Origin: Oscillospiraceae bacterium
Lineage (GTDB): Bacteria; Bacillota; Clostridia; Oscillospirales; Oscillospiraceae
Direction of reading: 5' to 3'
DNA length: 34,054 bases
Assembly (NCBI GenBank): GCA_020860205.1
Contig: JAJBUU010000001.1
Span: 1 to 34,054 of the forward strand
Notes under the pieces: model-generated
The model's input: only the letters and a program-made list of their open reading frames with translations
Told to the model about the DNA's origin: nothing
The model's database searches: none
Part shown: positions 24,382-31,422 of the stretch, in pieces
Position numbering within the stretch: position 1 is the stretch's first letter
Layout of the letters: each line of letters starts with the position of its first letter
Position numbers and translations under genes: made by a program

Positions 24382-25584
24382 TCATTCCATGATTTTTCCT
24401 TCATACAAATCCGTGCCGCTGACGACGATCATGTTGCCCGCGCGCAGCGCGTCCCCTGTGGAACCGCGCGCCGCGATGACAAATTCGTCCGTGCTGTAAA
24501 GTATTTCGATGTCCTTGCGTTCCAGCTGCATCGCGGTGATCGTCCAGACATAAAGTTCTCCGGTTTCCGCATCGGTCTGCACCGCTTCGGCGGGGATGCG
24601 GATGCCGTCATAGCTGCCGAACACCACGTCCGCGCTGATGCTGCGCATGGAGAGCGTATCCGCCAGCGCGGAGGAGCAGGAAAAGACGACTGCAACGGCG
24701 CCGTCCTCCTCCGCGCTGATGCTGACGACCTTCGCGGTGAGGTCGGCGCTGTAATAGCGGCCAAAGTTCAGCGTGGCGTTCTGCCCTTCCGTCAGGTTCT
24801 CCGCATCTTCGGCGGAGAGGACGGCGGCAAAGTACCATGTGATGCCGGATACCAGCTTGCCATAGGCGCCGTCCACCGGCTCCTGCTCCGCCGTGATCAG
24901 CGCCTGCAGCGCGCCGGGCGTGATGTCCGCGATGTCCGCATAGCTGAGATGCTCATAGCCATCCACGGCGGAGGAAAACACGCCGGAGCTCTCCGCAATG
25001 ATCTCCTGCGTATCGCTGGTGGAGCTGGCGCGCAGGCTTAGCAGCTCCCGGTTCAGCTCGGAGAGATGCTCCGCCGAAACGGAGCCGTCGTCCGTGCCGA
25101 TGAGCGCCGTTTTCAGGTTCAGCGCGGCGGTGTCCAGCGCGTCCATGTCGTGCCGCGCAACGGAGGAGGCCAGCGCGGCGGCGAACGCGGAGAAGGAATC
25201 GTCCCGTGTGGTCAGGTCGTCGGCGGTGTCCGCCTCGGCCAGCGCGCTTTCCACACGGGAGATCTCCGATTCCAGCTCATGCATCCGGTTCAGGCGTTCC
25301 AGCCCCTGCTCACTGCTGACGGCGGTGGCAAGCGACGCGCCCACGGCGACGAGCTTTCCGTCCTCCACGGATACGTCGATGTAGGTCTCACTGCTGGAGA
25401 GCACGGTTTCGTCCCGAACCACGATGCCGCTGGCCACGCCGCTGAGCTGGTATTCCACCGCAAGCGCCTCCGCAGTCACCGTGACATCCTGCATGGAGCG
25501 GGCGGCAAATGCGACCACATAAGCCAGCATCGCCAGAAAAAGCAGGATGGATATAAAATTTGTCAGCCGGTCTGTCCGTTTCAT
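24382..25584 (-). CDS. HlyD-family membrane-fusion-like protein
   Basis: The 400-residue protein has an N-terminal membrane anchor (about 10-30: 'FISILLFLAMLAYVVAFAA'). 'GVASGIVVRDETVLSS' is a barrel-sandwich half. A helical region runs about 90-200, and the second half is 'GKLVSGITWYFAAVLSAEDAENLTEGQNATL' (in part), ending 'AGNMIVVSGTDLYEGKIME'. This is the HlyD/adaptor type often found near the sepF genes of Clostridia. No ABC transporter partner is present, so its role in this region, perhaps envelope or division related, is inferred. GGGAAAG precedes the ATG. The long helical middle may be a short coiled coil. Confidence 0.8.
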   Translation of the reverse strand: MKRTDRLTNFISILLFLAMLAYVVAFAARSMQDVTVTAEALAVEYQLSGVASGIVVRDETVLSSSETYIDVSVEDGKLVAVGASLATAVSSEQGLERLNRMHELESEISRVESALAEADTADDLTTRDDSFSAFAAALASSVARHDMDALDTAALNLKTALIGTDDGSVSAEHLSELNRELLSLRASSTSDTQEIIAESSGVFSSAVDGYEHLSYADIADITPGALQALITAEQEPVDGAYGKLVSGITWYFAAVLSAEDAENLTEGQNATLNFGRYYSADLTAKVVSISAEEDGAVAVVFSCSSALADTLSMRSISADVVFGSYDGIRIPAEAVQTDAETGELYVWTITAMQLERKDIEILYSTDEFVIAARGSTGDALRAGNMIVVSGTDLYEGKIME

Positions 25585-25926
25585 GTCTGTTTCTTTCCCG
25601 TTTTCGGCAGCGCGCCGCCGCTTTTTTCCAGGGCATCACCGCGCCAATGCGTCTGCGGCGGCGTTCTGCCGGACCGCGCTGCAACCGCGTGAGATGCAAA
25701 AAGGTATTATCCGCAGGGGGTATGCCCGCGCCTCGCGGCGCTCCCGCTCCCGCGCGGTTGCGCCGGTTTCTGACGCGAAATTTCCCGCCCTGCCGATGGA
25801 TGGGTGAAACCCTATAACCCTGTTATATATCTAAGAGTTTATCCGCGTATTGCATCGTTTATGTATCCTGCGGAACGCACGCTCCCCCGTCCTGCCGCGC
25901 AGCTTTTCCGGCGCGCCGTGCGTATG
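25585..25926. other. 342-bp gap between hfq and the hlyD-like gene
   Basis: No gene is supported. The visible marks are a TATAAC-CCT-GTTATA inverted repeat (25813-25827) in an AT-rich stretch, and ACGCACG/CGTGCGT arms 3' to hfq (about 25874 and 25915). I found no good promoter pair for the hlyD-like gene here. The GC-rich part near 25730-25780 contains CGCTCCCGCTCCC. Confidence 0.35.
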
Positions 25927-26181
25927 TCAGTCCAGATAGGACGCCTGTCCCAGCGGCGCATCGACATTCAGCAGCAGCGGCTGCGGCGGCGCGATGGTGG
26001 AAATGGCGTGCTTGAAGATCATCTGCTGCCGGTTGTCGCTTTCCACAAGGACGACAAAGTTGTCGAAGCCGCGGATCACGCCTTTCATCTGGAAGCCGTT
26101 CATCAGAAAGAGCGTGACGACGCACCGCTCCCGGCGTGCGGCGGCAAGGAACTGGTCTTGGTAATTCTGGATTCTTTGCAT
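25927..26181 (-). CDS. hfq: RNA chaperone Hfq
   Basis: Hfq is a hexameric Sm-like RNA chaperone. The 84-residue protein begins 'MQRIQNYQDQFLAAARRE'. It has the Sm1 region 'VVTLFLMNGFQMKGVIRGFDNFVVLV' (in part) and the Sm2 signature 'QMIFKHAISTI' (canonical YKHAIS with Phe for Tyr). The last 20 residues 'PPQPLLLNVDAPLGQASYLD' form a short acidic tail, as in Firmicutes Hfq. AAGGAG lies 11 nt upstream of the ATG. It follows mutL and miaA. A 200-nt foldable leader precedes it. Confidence 0.95.
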   Translation of the reverse strand: MQRIQNYQDQFLAAARRERCVVTLFLMNGFQMKGVIRGFDNFVVLVESDNRQQMIFKHAISTIAPPQPLLLNVDAPLGQASYLD

Positions 26182-26203
26182 ATGGTTTCGTCTCCTTTTT
26201 CTC

Positions 26204-26310
26204 GACCCCGACGGGGTCATGTAGAATGGATCGGCTCCACCGCAGAAATCGGTCTGGTGCGGTGATGCCTGTATTTCCGCAGGCTTTGCCCGCGTGTCTT
26301 TCATTCTACA
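26204..26310 (-). promoter_or_regulatory. Foldable leader of hfq (candidate structured RNA)
   Basis: On the hfq strand, an outer stem (plus 26220-26228 with 26302-26310, 9 bp perfect) encloses two hairpins. One is GCCTG/CAGGC (plus 26267-26271 with 26280-26284). The other is CACCGCA/TGCGGTG (plus 26238-26244 with 26258-26264). A further small hairpin (GACCCC/GGGGTC, 26204-26218) sits right before the AAGGAG site. The 5' strand of the outer stem can instead form GCGTGT/ACACGC with upstream and downstream bases, giving an exclusive alternative fold. I do not recognise a known class. Confidence 0.45.
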
Positions 26311-26382
26311 CGCGCCCGCCGGAGAAAGCTGTCGAAACGGCGGGGAGACGACAAATTTTTGCCCCACAGCGCCGGATGCGGT

Positions 26383-27339
26383 TCATGCTCCGTCCGGCGC
26401 GCGGTTCCAGAGCGCGCAAATCTCGTCTGCGGCGCGGGAGATGTCCGGCGCGTCCTGCCACAGGATCCAGTGCAGACCGCCGTCGCGCCGCAGCCATGTC
26501 AGCTGCCGTTTGGCGTACCGGCGGGAGGCCTGACGGATCTGCGCGGCGGTTTCCTCCAAATCGCCGCCCGTGCGGAGACAGGCGGCGCATTCCCGATAGC
26601 CGATGGCCTGCATCGCGGTGCTCTCTGCCGGGACGCCGCGCGCCAGCAGCGCCGCAGTCTCCTCCAGAAGGCCGCGGTGGAGCATTTCGTCCACCCGCCG
26701 GTCGATGCGCGCATAGAGCACGGCGCGGTCCGCAAAGGAGAGCGCGACGCGCAGGGAATCAAAGCGCGGCGGCAGCGCCCTGGTGCGGGCGTCGTGTGCG
26801 CTGATGGTTTCGCCGGTCAGAAGATAGACCTCCATCGCGCGCACAAGGCGCTTTTTGTCGGCGGGGGAGAGCTTTTCCGCGCGCGCCGGGTCGATCACGC
26901 GCAGCCGTTCCCGGAACGCCGCGCCGCCCATGCGGTCATATTCCGCGCCAAGCCGGGCGCGCAGCGCGCCGTCGCCGCTCGATGCAAAGTCTCTTGGGTA
27001 AAGCAGCGCGTCGATATACTGTCCCGTGCCGCCGGCGACGATGGGCAGCCGCCCCCGCGCGAAAATATCCAGCGCAGCGGCCTCCGCCGTTTTCGCCCAG
27101 CGCGCGACGGAATAGGACTCCTCCGGCTCGGCCACGTCCAGCAGATGGTGCGGAACGCCGCGCATCTCCTCCGCCGTCGCCTTTGCGGTGCCAATGTCCA
27201 TGCCGCGATAAATCTGCATCGAATCCGCGGAGATGACCTCGCCGCCAAGCCGCAGTGCAAGCTCCACGGCCAGCGCGGTCTTTCCGGCGGAGGTCGGCCC
27301 CGCGATCACCAGCAGCCGCTTTTCCGTCCCCGCGCTCAT
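26383..27339 (-). CDS. miaA: tRNA dimethylallyltransferase MiaA
   Basis: MiaA adds the isopentenyl group to A37 of tRNAs. MiaB, encoded on the other strand in this window, then thiomethylates it. The 318 residues show the P-loop GPTSAGKT (14-21), 'SADSMQIYRGMDIGTAK', 'PHHLLDVAEPEESYSVARW' and the later 'ARGVPAESTAMQAIGYRE'. ATG 27339 overlaps the mutL stop as ATGA, so the two are coupled. 24 further codons upstream are in frame but belong to mutL sequence. Confidence 0.95.
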   Translation of the reverse strand: MSAGTEKRLLVIAGPTSAGKTALAVELALRLGGEVISADSMQIYRGMDIGTAKATAEEMRGVPHHLLDVAEPEESYSVARWAKTAEAAALDIFARGRLPIVAGGTGQYIDALLYPRDFASSGDGALRARLGAEYDRMGGAAFRERLRVIDPARAEKLSPADKKRLVRAMEVYLLTGETISAHDARTRALPPRFDSLRVALSFADRAVLYARIDRRVDEMLHRGLLEETAALLARGVPAESTAMQAIGYRECAACLRTGGDLEETAAQIRQASRRYAKRQLTWLRRDGGLHWILWQDAPDISRAADEICALWNRAPDGA

Positions 27340-29237
27340 ACGATGCGTTTGAACTGCTTGTCCAGCTCGCGTCTGGTGAGCCGGACAGCGACGGGACGGC
27401 CATGCGGGCAATAGCGGATCTCACCGCTGACCACCCGCGCCGCCAGCGCGTCCAGCTCCGCAGGGTCAGAGCGGGAACCGGCCTTGATCGCGGCTTTGCA
27501 GGCAATCGTGTGGCACACGGTCTCGCGCGGGTCGCCGCCGCGTCCGGTTTGCAGCGTATTCAAAATTTCCTCCAGCATGGCGATCTCGCTGCCGTCCGTG
27601 TCCGCAGGAACAGCGCGGATGATCACGCCGTCCTCGCCAAAGCGTTCCAGCACGAAGCCCGCTTCCTCCAGAAGCGGCAGGTTCCGTTCCAGCAGCTCCA
27701 CCGCACCCGCGCCGGGAGAATAAGTCACGGGAACCAGCAGCGTCTGGCGCATCTGCGCGCCCAGTCCGGCGGAGACCCGGTCAAAGATGATGCGTTCGTG
27801 ACAGGCGTGCTTATCGATCAGCAGCAGCGCATCTCCGGTTTCCACGATGATGTAGGTATTCATCGCCTCGCCGATCACGCGGTAATCCTCCGGTGCGGCG
27901 GGCGCGGGCGCAGCTTCCGGCTCTGTCTGCGCAGACGGAACGCCGGACGCCGCCGCTTTTTCATCCGGCTCTGCCTGCATTTGCGGCGCGGCGGGGCGCG
28001 GCTGCGGCAGCTCCGGACGGGGGATCGTCCGGGACGTGCCATAAGGCACGGCTTCCTGATGCAGCGTCATGCGCGTCTGCTCCGGCGCAAACGGCGCGGG
28101 TGCGCGCGCCGTTTGCGGCTCGGCCTGTCCGGTGCGTTCCCGAAAGGCGGCGGCGCTCATCGTTTGGTAAAAGTCCCGGCGGGGCGCGGCGGCGCGGCGC
28201 GTGCCGGGCGAAAGGCAAATCTCCGCCGTGGACTGCGTTTCCCGCTCCTCCAGCGCGGCGCGCACGGCGCAGTAGACCGCGTCAAAGACCTTCTTTTCCT
28301 CGGAAAACTTCACTTCGCTTTTCGTCGGGTGGACATTCACGTCCGCCTTGCCGGGAGCGAGGGTCAGATAAAGCACGCAGGCGGGAAAACGTCCGGTCAG
28401 GAGCGTGTTGCGGTAAGCCTGCTCCAGCGCGGCCTGCAGCGCGGCGGAGCGGAAGGCGCGTCCGTTCAAGAAGAAAAACTGCATCGCGCGGTTGCCGCGG
28501 CTGGCATGGGGCGCGGAAACAAAGCCTGTGACGGAAACGCCGTCGACTTCTCCAGCGCAGGGGAGCAGCCCCATCGCCACATCCCGACCCAGCAGCGCAT
28601 AAACCGCACTGCGCGCCTGTCCGTCTCCGGGGGAGAAAAACTGCTCCACGCCGTCCTTTGAAAAGCGGACGGAAACCTCCGGATGCCCCAGCGCACAGCG
28701 CAGCGCGGCGGCGGCGCAGGCGCTGCCCTCCGCGCGGTCGCTTTTCATAAACTTCAGCCGGGCGGGGGTATTATAAAACAGATCCTCCACGGAGATGCTG
28801 GTCCCCTCCGGGCAGCCGGCGGGGGTCATTTCCTCAATTTCTCCGGCGCAAAGCCGCAGCCGCGTTCCGGTGCTCTCGCCCTTTGCGCGGGTCAAAAGCG
28901 TGATATGGGAAACGGCGGCGATGGCGGCGAGCGCCTCGCCCCGGAAGCCCAGCGTTGCGATACAGCTCAGCCCGTCCGCATCATGCAGCTTGCTGGTGGC
29001 GTGGCGCAGGAAGGCGATGCCCGCGTCCTCCGGACTCATGCCGCAGCCGTCGTCCGTGACGCGGATGGCTTTCATGCCTCCGGCGCGAATTTCCACGGTG
29101 ATATTCCGTGCGTGCGCGTCGATGGCGTTTTCCACCAGCTCCTTTACCGCGCTGGCGGGACGCTCCACCACCTCGCCAGCGGCGATCAGATCCGCCACAT
29201 GGGGGGAGAGAATATTGATAATCGGAATGGAACTCAC
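27336..29237 (-). CDS. mutL: DNA mismatch repair protein MutL
   Basis: MutL is the GHKL ATPase/endonuclease partner of MutS. The 633 residues show 'KELVENAID' with Glu33 and Asn37, 'TDDGCGM', 'TLGFRGEAL', 'EDLFYNTPAR' and the HATPase/transducer part. A Pro/Ala/Glu-rich linker (about 370-450) follows. The C-terminal endonuclease has the metal motif 'DKHACHERIIFD' (Asp475 to Asp486; canonical DQHA(X)2E(X)4E, with Lys for Gln and a final Asp for Glu), 'ACKAAIKAGS' and 'CPHGRPV'. I choose GTG 29237, with GGAAAG 7 nt upstream. A TTG at 29252 is the alternative. It is head-to-head with miaB. Confidence 0.95.
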   Translation of the reverse strand: MSSIPIINILSPHVADLIAAGEVVERPASAVKELVENAIDAHARNITVEIRAGGMKAIRVTDDGCGMSPEDAGIAFLRHATSKLHDADGLSCIATLGFRGEALAAIAAVSHITLLTRAKGESTGTRLRLCAGEIEEMTPAGCPEGTSISVEDLFYNTPARLKFMKSDRAEGSACAAAALRCALGHPEVSVRFSKDGVEQFFSPGDGQARSAVYALLGRDVAMGLLPCAGEVDGVSVTGFVSAPHASRGNRAMQFFFLNGRAFRSAALQAALEQAYRNTLLTGRFPACVLYLTLAPGKADVNVHPTKSEVKFSEEKKVFDAVYCAVRAALEERETQSTAEICLSPGTRRAAAPRRDFYQTMSAAAFRERTGQAEPQTARAPAPFAPEQTRMTLHQEAVPYGTSRTIPRPELPQPRPAAPQMQAEPDEKAAASGVPSAQTEPEAAPAPAAPEDYRVIGEAMNTYIIVETGDALLLIDKHACHERIIFDRVSAGLGAQMRQTLLVPVTYSPGAGAVELLERNLPLLEEAGFVLERFGEDGVIIRAVPADTDGSEIAMLEEILNTLQTGRGGDPRETVCHTIACKAAIKAGSRSDPAELDALAARVVSGEIRYCPHGRPVAVRLTRRELDKQFKRIV

Positions 29238-29385
29238 CTGCTTTCTTTCCAAAGAGCCGCCGCGCGGTGCGGCGCGAAGCGGCTGCTTCCTGACGGTCGC
29301 CCTGCTGGATGTATATTTATGGGATCACGGCGGCAGCGCCTGCTTTTGCCTGTTCATAATAAAGGTAAAGGCTGCCGCGGCGGAT

Positions 29386-29443
29386 TTTCAGTCGCAGCGG
29401 CGGGACAGGCGTCCGCTCCTGCGGGAGCAAAGCCCTGCCCCGC
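29386..29443. repeat. GC-rich hairpin repeat, copy B
   Basis: This segment shares the TTTCAG start, the GCGGGAGC core and the CCCTGCCCCGC end with copy A (11831-11882), but with a different middle. It folds as an outer GCGGGACAGG with CCTGCCCCGC around an inner GCTCC/GGGAGC hairpin. It lies in the 387-nt mutL-miaB gap (29238-29624), which otherwise carries the miaB promoter and leader. Confidence 0.45.
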
Positions 29444-29484
29444 CCGAAAGTCACGACCGTTGCCGATATTATAATACATTTTGA

Positions 29485-29513
29485 TTGAAAACGCCACCGG
29501 AAAATGCTATAAT
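29485..29513 (+). promoter_or_regulatory. Promoter of miaB-mutS
   Basis: TTGAAA (29485-29490), 17 nt and TATAAT (29508-29513), with a TGC before the -10 (extended -10). It is about 112 nt upstream of miaB. The leader contains GAATCG/CGATTC (29524-29529, 29543-29548) and then the hairpin at 29551-29578. Confidence 0.8.
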
Positions 29514-29550
29514 GATGTCTGCTGAATCGGCCACATATCGGACGATTCCA

Positions 29551-29578
29551 CAAAAGCGGCGGCTTTTGGCCGCTTTTG
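29551..29578 (+). promoter_or_regulatory. Hairpin in the miaB leader
   Basis: CAAAAGCGGC (29551-29560) and GCCGCTTTTG (29569-29578) form a perfect 10-bp stem with an 8-nt loop. The loop itself contains GCTTTT, which can pair with AAAAGC of the left arm, so two folds exclude each other. It may be an attenuator or translational leader; there is no T tract after it. Confidence 0.4.
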
Positions 29579-29624
29579 CGCACGAAACGGAACGTGCAGA
29601 TTCACCCGGAGGAGAAAAACGGCA

Positions 29625-31040
29625 TTGGCATATCAGAGAGTGGAAATCCCGCGGGAGCGGGTGGAACAGCAGGAGGAGATCGCCGCGCGCATCGCGGCGC
29701 GGTTCGCCGCAGAAGGGCGGACGGTCACAGCGATGGTGGATACCTATGGCTGCCAGCAGAACGAGAGCGACAGTGAGCGCCTGCGCGGCTATCTGGCGGA
29801 GATGGGCTGCACATTCACGGACGACGAGTTCGCGGCGGACATCATCGTCATCAACACCTGCGCCGTGCGTGAACACGCGGAGCAGCGCGTGCTGGGCAAT
29901 GTCGGCGCGCTGAACCATACGAAGAAGGCCAGACCGGGGCAGATCATCTGTCTGTGCGGCTGCATGGTGCAGCAAAAGCACATTGCGGAAAAAATCCGGA
30001 TGAGCTACCCCATCGTCAACCTGGTGTTCGGCCCGGATGAGATCTGGCGGTTCCCGGAACTGCTGGAGCAGATACTGACCGGACGGAAAAAGCGCGTTTT
30101 TGCCGTGGAGACGCAGGACGGCGTGGTGACGGAGGGCGTTCCGCGCGCCCGCGTCGGCGGCGTAAAGGCATGGCTTTCCGTCATGTATGGCTGCAATAAT
30201 TTCTGCTCCTATTGCGTCGTGCCTTATGTCCGGGGACGGGAGCGCTCCCGCCGCCCGGAAGACGTTGTGGCGGAGGCGCGCTCGCTCGTCGCCGCCGGTT
30301 ATCGGGATATCACGCTGCTGGGACAGAATGTGAACAGCTACGGCCGCGATTTGGGCGGCGGCACGGATTTTTCCGACCTGCTGCGCATGGTGAACGACAT
30401 CCCCGGAAAATTTATCCTGCGCTTTATGACTAGCCATCCGAAGGACGCGACGGAAAAGCTCTTTTCCACGATGGCGGAATGCGAAAAATGCGCGCACCAC
30501 ATTCACCTGCCCGTGCAGGCGGGGAATGACCGCGTCCTGCGGGAGATGAACCGCGGCTACACCGCGGCGCAGTATCTGGACAAGGTGGCTGCCGCGCGGC
30601 GGTCCATGCCGGACCTGGTGCTGACGACGGACATCATCGTCGGCTTTCCCGGCGAAACGGACGCGGAATTTGCGGATACGCTTGCGCTTGTGGAGCAGGT
30701 ACGCTACGACAGTATGTTCACCTTTATCTATTCCCCCCGCGTGGGGACGCGCGCCGCGGCGATGCCAGACCCCATGACCCGCGCGGAAAAGCAGCGCAAC
30801 TTTGACCGCCTGCTGGAGCTTTCCAACCGCATTTCGGGCGAGAAGCACGCCGCCTATGTCGGAAAGACGCTGGAGGTGCTGGTGGACGGGGAAAATCCGG
30901 GCGAGGCCTGCCCGCACACGAGCCGCACAAAGTCCGGACGGCTCGTACATCTGCGGGGCGACGCCGCTCCCGGCGCGTTTGTCACGGCAAAAATCACGGA
31001 CAGCACAACATGGGCGCTGTTTGGGGAAGTGGTGAATTGA
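29625..31040 (+). CDS. miaB: tRNA-2-methylthio-N6-dimethylallyladenosine synthase MiaB
   Basis: MiaB is a radical-SAM methylthiotransferase that modifies i6A37 made by MiaA. The 471 residues hold three N-terminal ligand cysteines for the auxiliary cluster (Cys43 in YGCQQN, Cys79 in NTCAVRE, Cys113 in CGCMV). The radical-SAM CxxxCxxC is 'GCNNFCSYC' (Cys190, 194, 197), followed by 'VPYVRGRERSR', and the C-terminus has a TRAM-like domain. The start is TTG 29625, preceded by GGAGGAG at 29608-29614. It heads a plus-strand run with the SdpI-like gene and mutS. Confidence 0.96.
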   Translation: MAYQRVEIPRERVEQQEEIAARIAARFAAEGRTVTAMVDTYGCQQNESDSERLRGYLAEMGCTFTDDEFAADIIVINTCAVREHAEQRVLGNVGALNHTKKARPGQIICLCGCMVQQKHIAEKIRMSYPIVNLVFGPDEIWRFPELLEQILTGRKKRVFAVETQDGVVTEGVPRARVGGVKAWLSVMYGCNNFCSYCVVPYVRGRERSRRPEDVVAEARSLVAAGYRDITLLGQNVNSYGRDLGGGTDFSDLLRMVNDIPGKFILRFMTSHPKDATEKLFSTMAECEKCAHHIHLPVQAGNDRVLREMNRGYTAAQYLDKVAAARRSMPDLVLTTDIIVGFPGETDAEFADTLALVEQVRYDSMFTFIYSPRVGTRAAAMPDPMTRAEKQRNFDRLLELSNRISGEKHAAYVGKTLEVLVDGENPGEACPHTSRTKSGRLVHLRGDAAPGAFVTAKITDSTTWALFGEVVN

Positions 31041-31041
31041 A

Positions 31042-31380
31042 ATGGACATGATCAGCTCATACCTGATCCCGCTGCTGTATTTATACTTTGCCTATCGGCT
31101 GATCCGGCATCCCGCGCCGTTTGGGGAAAACGGCGGCATTTCCACCAGGCGGGCGAAGGAGAGCGAGGAGATTTGGAACTATGTCCAGCGCACGGCGGGG
31201 AACTACTGTCTGGTCGCCGCGGTGTGCATCGCGCTGATCGTCTACCTCATTGCGGAAAATTATGAGGAGGTGACGGGAACGGTCTACTGGGTGCAGATCG
31301 GCATTCAGGTGGCCAGCATCGCCCTGTTCCTCCCGGTGGTAAACTATCAGACGAACCGGAAATTTCCAAAGAAAAAATAG
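31042..31380 (+). CDS. Small SdpI-like membrane protein
   Basis: The 112-residue protein has hydrophobic segments at about 4-20, 53-73 and 83-100. The polar 'GGISTRRAKESEEIWNYVQRTAG' (in part) carries the SdpI/YhfL signature (RTRRA-S-E-WxxAxRxxG). SdpI in Bacillus is an immunity and signalling membrane protein for the killing factor SdpC. No Sdp toxin gene is nearby, so the function is unknown. It starts right after the miaB stop and is followed by mutS 42 nt later; the internal ATG 31048 is an alternative start. Confidence 0.7.
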   Translation: MDMISSYLIPLLYLYFAYRLIRHPAPFGENGGISTRRAKESEEIWNYVQRTAGNYCLVAAVCIALIVYLIAENYEEVTGTVYWVQIGIQVASIALFLPVVNYQTNRKFPKKK

Positions 31381-31422
31381 GGACGGGTTTCCGGACATGA
31401 AGGAAAGAAAGAGGGCGGCGGA

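Noticed and set aside
25585-25926. Small gene or RNA in the hfq/hlyD-like gap
   Set aside because: No start with a plausible ribosome site and conserved-looking product, and no recognisable RNA motif; several overlapping frames are just GC-rich open frames.
26182-26382. c-di-GMP-I riboswitch in the hfq leader
   Set aside because: A GGCAAAGCC stretch recalls its core, but the GNRA-capped stem and the GGACGCAAAGCC signature are absent.
27784-27815. MutL endonuclease possibly inactive because of DKHA and a final Asp
   Set aside because: The motif keeps Asp, His and the first Glu, Lys in second position is common in Clostridia, and the ACKAAIKA and CPHGRP motifs are intact, so activity is likely.
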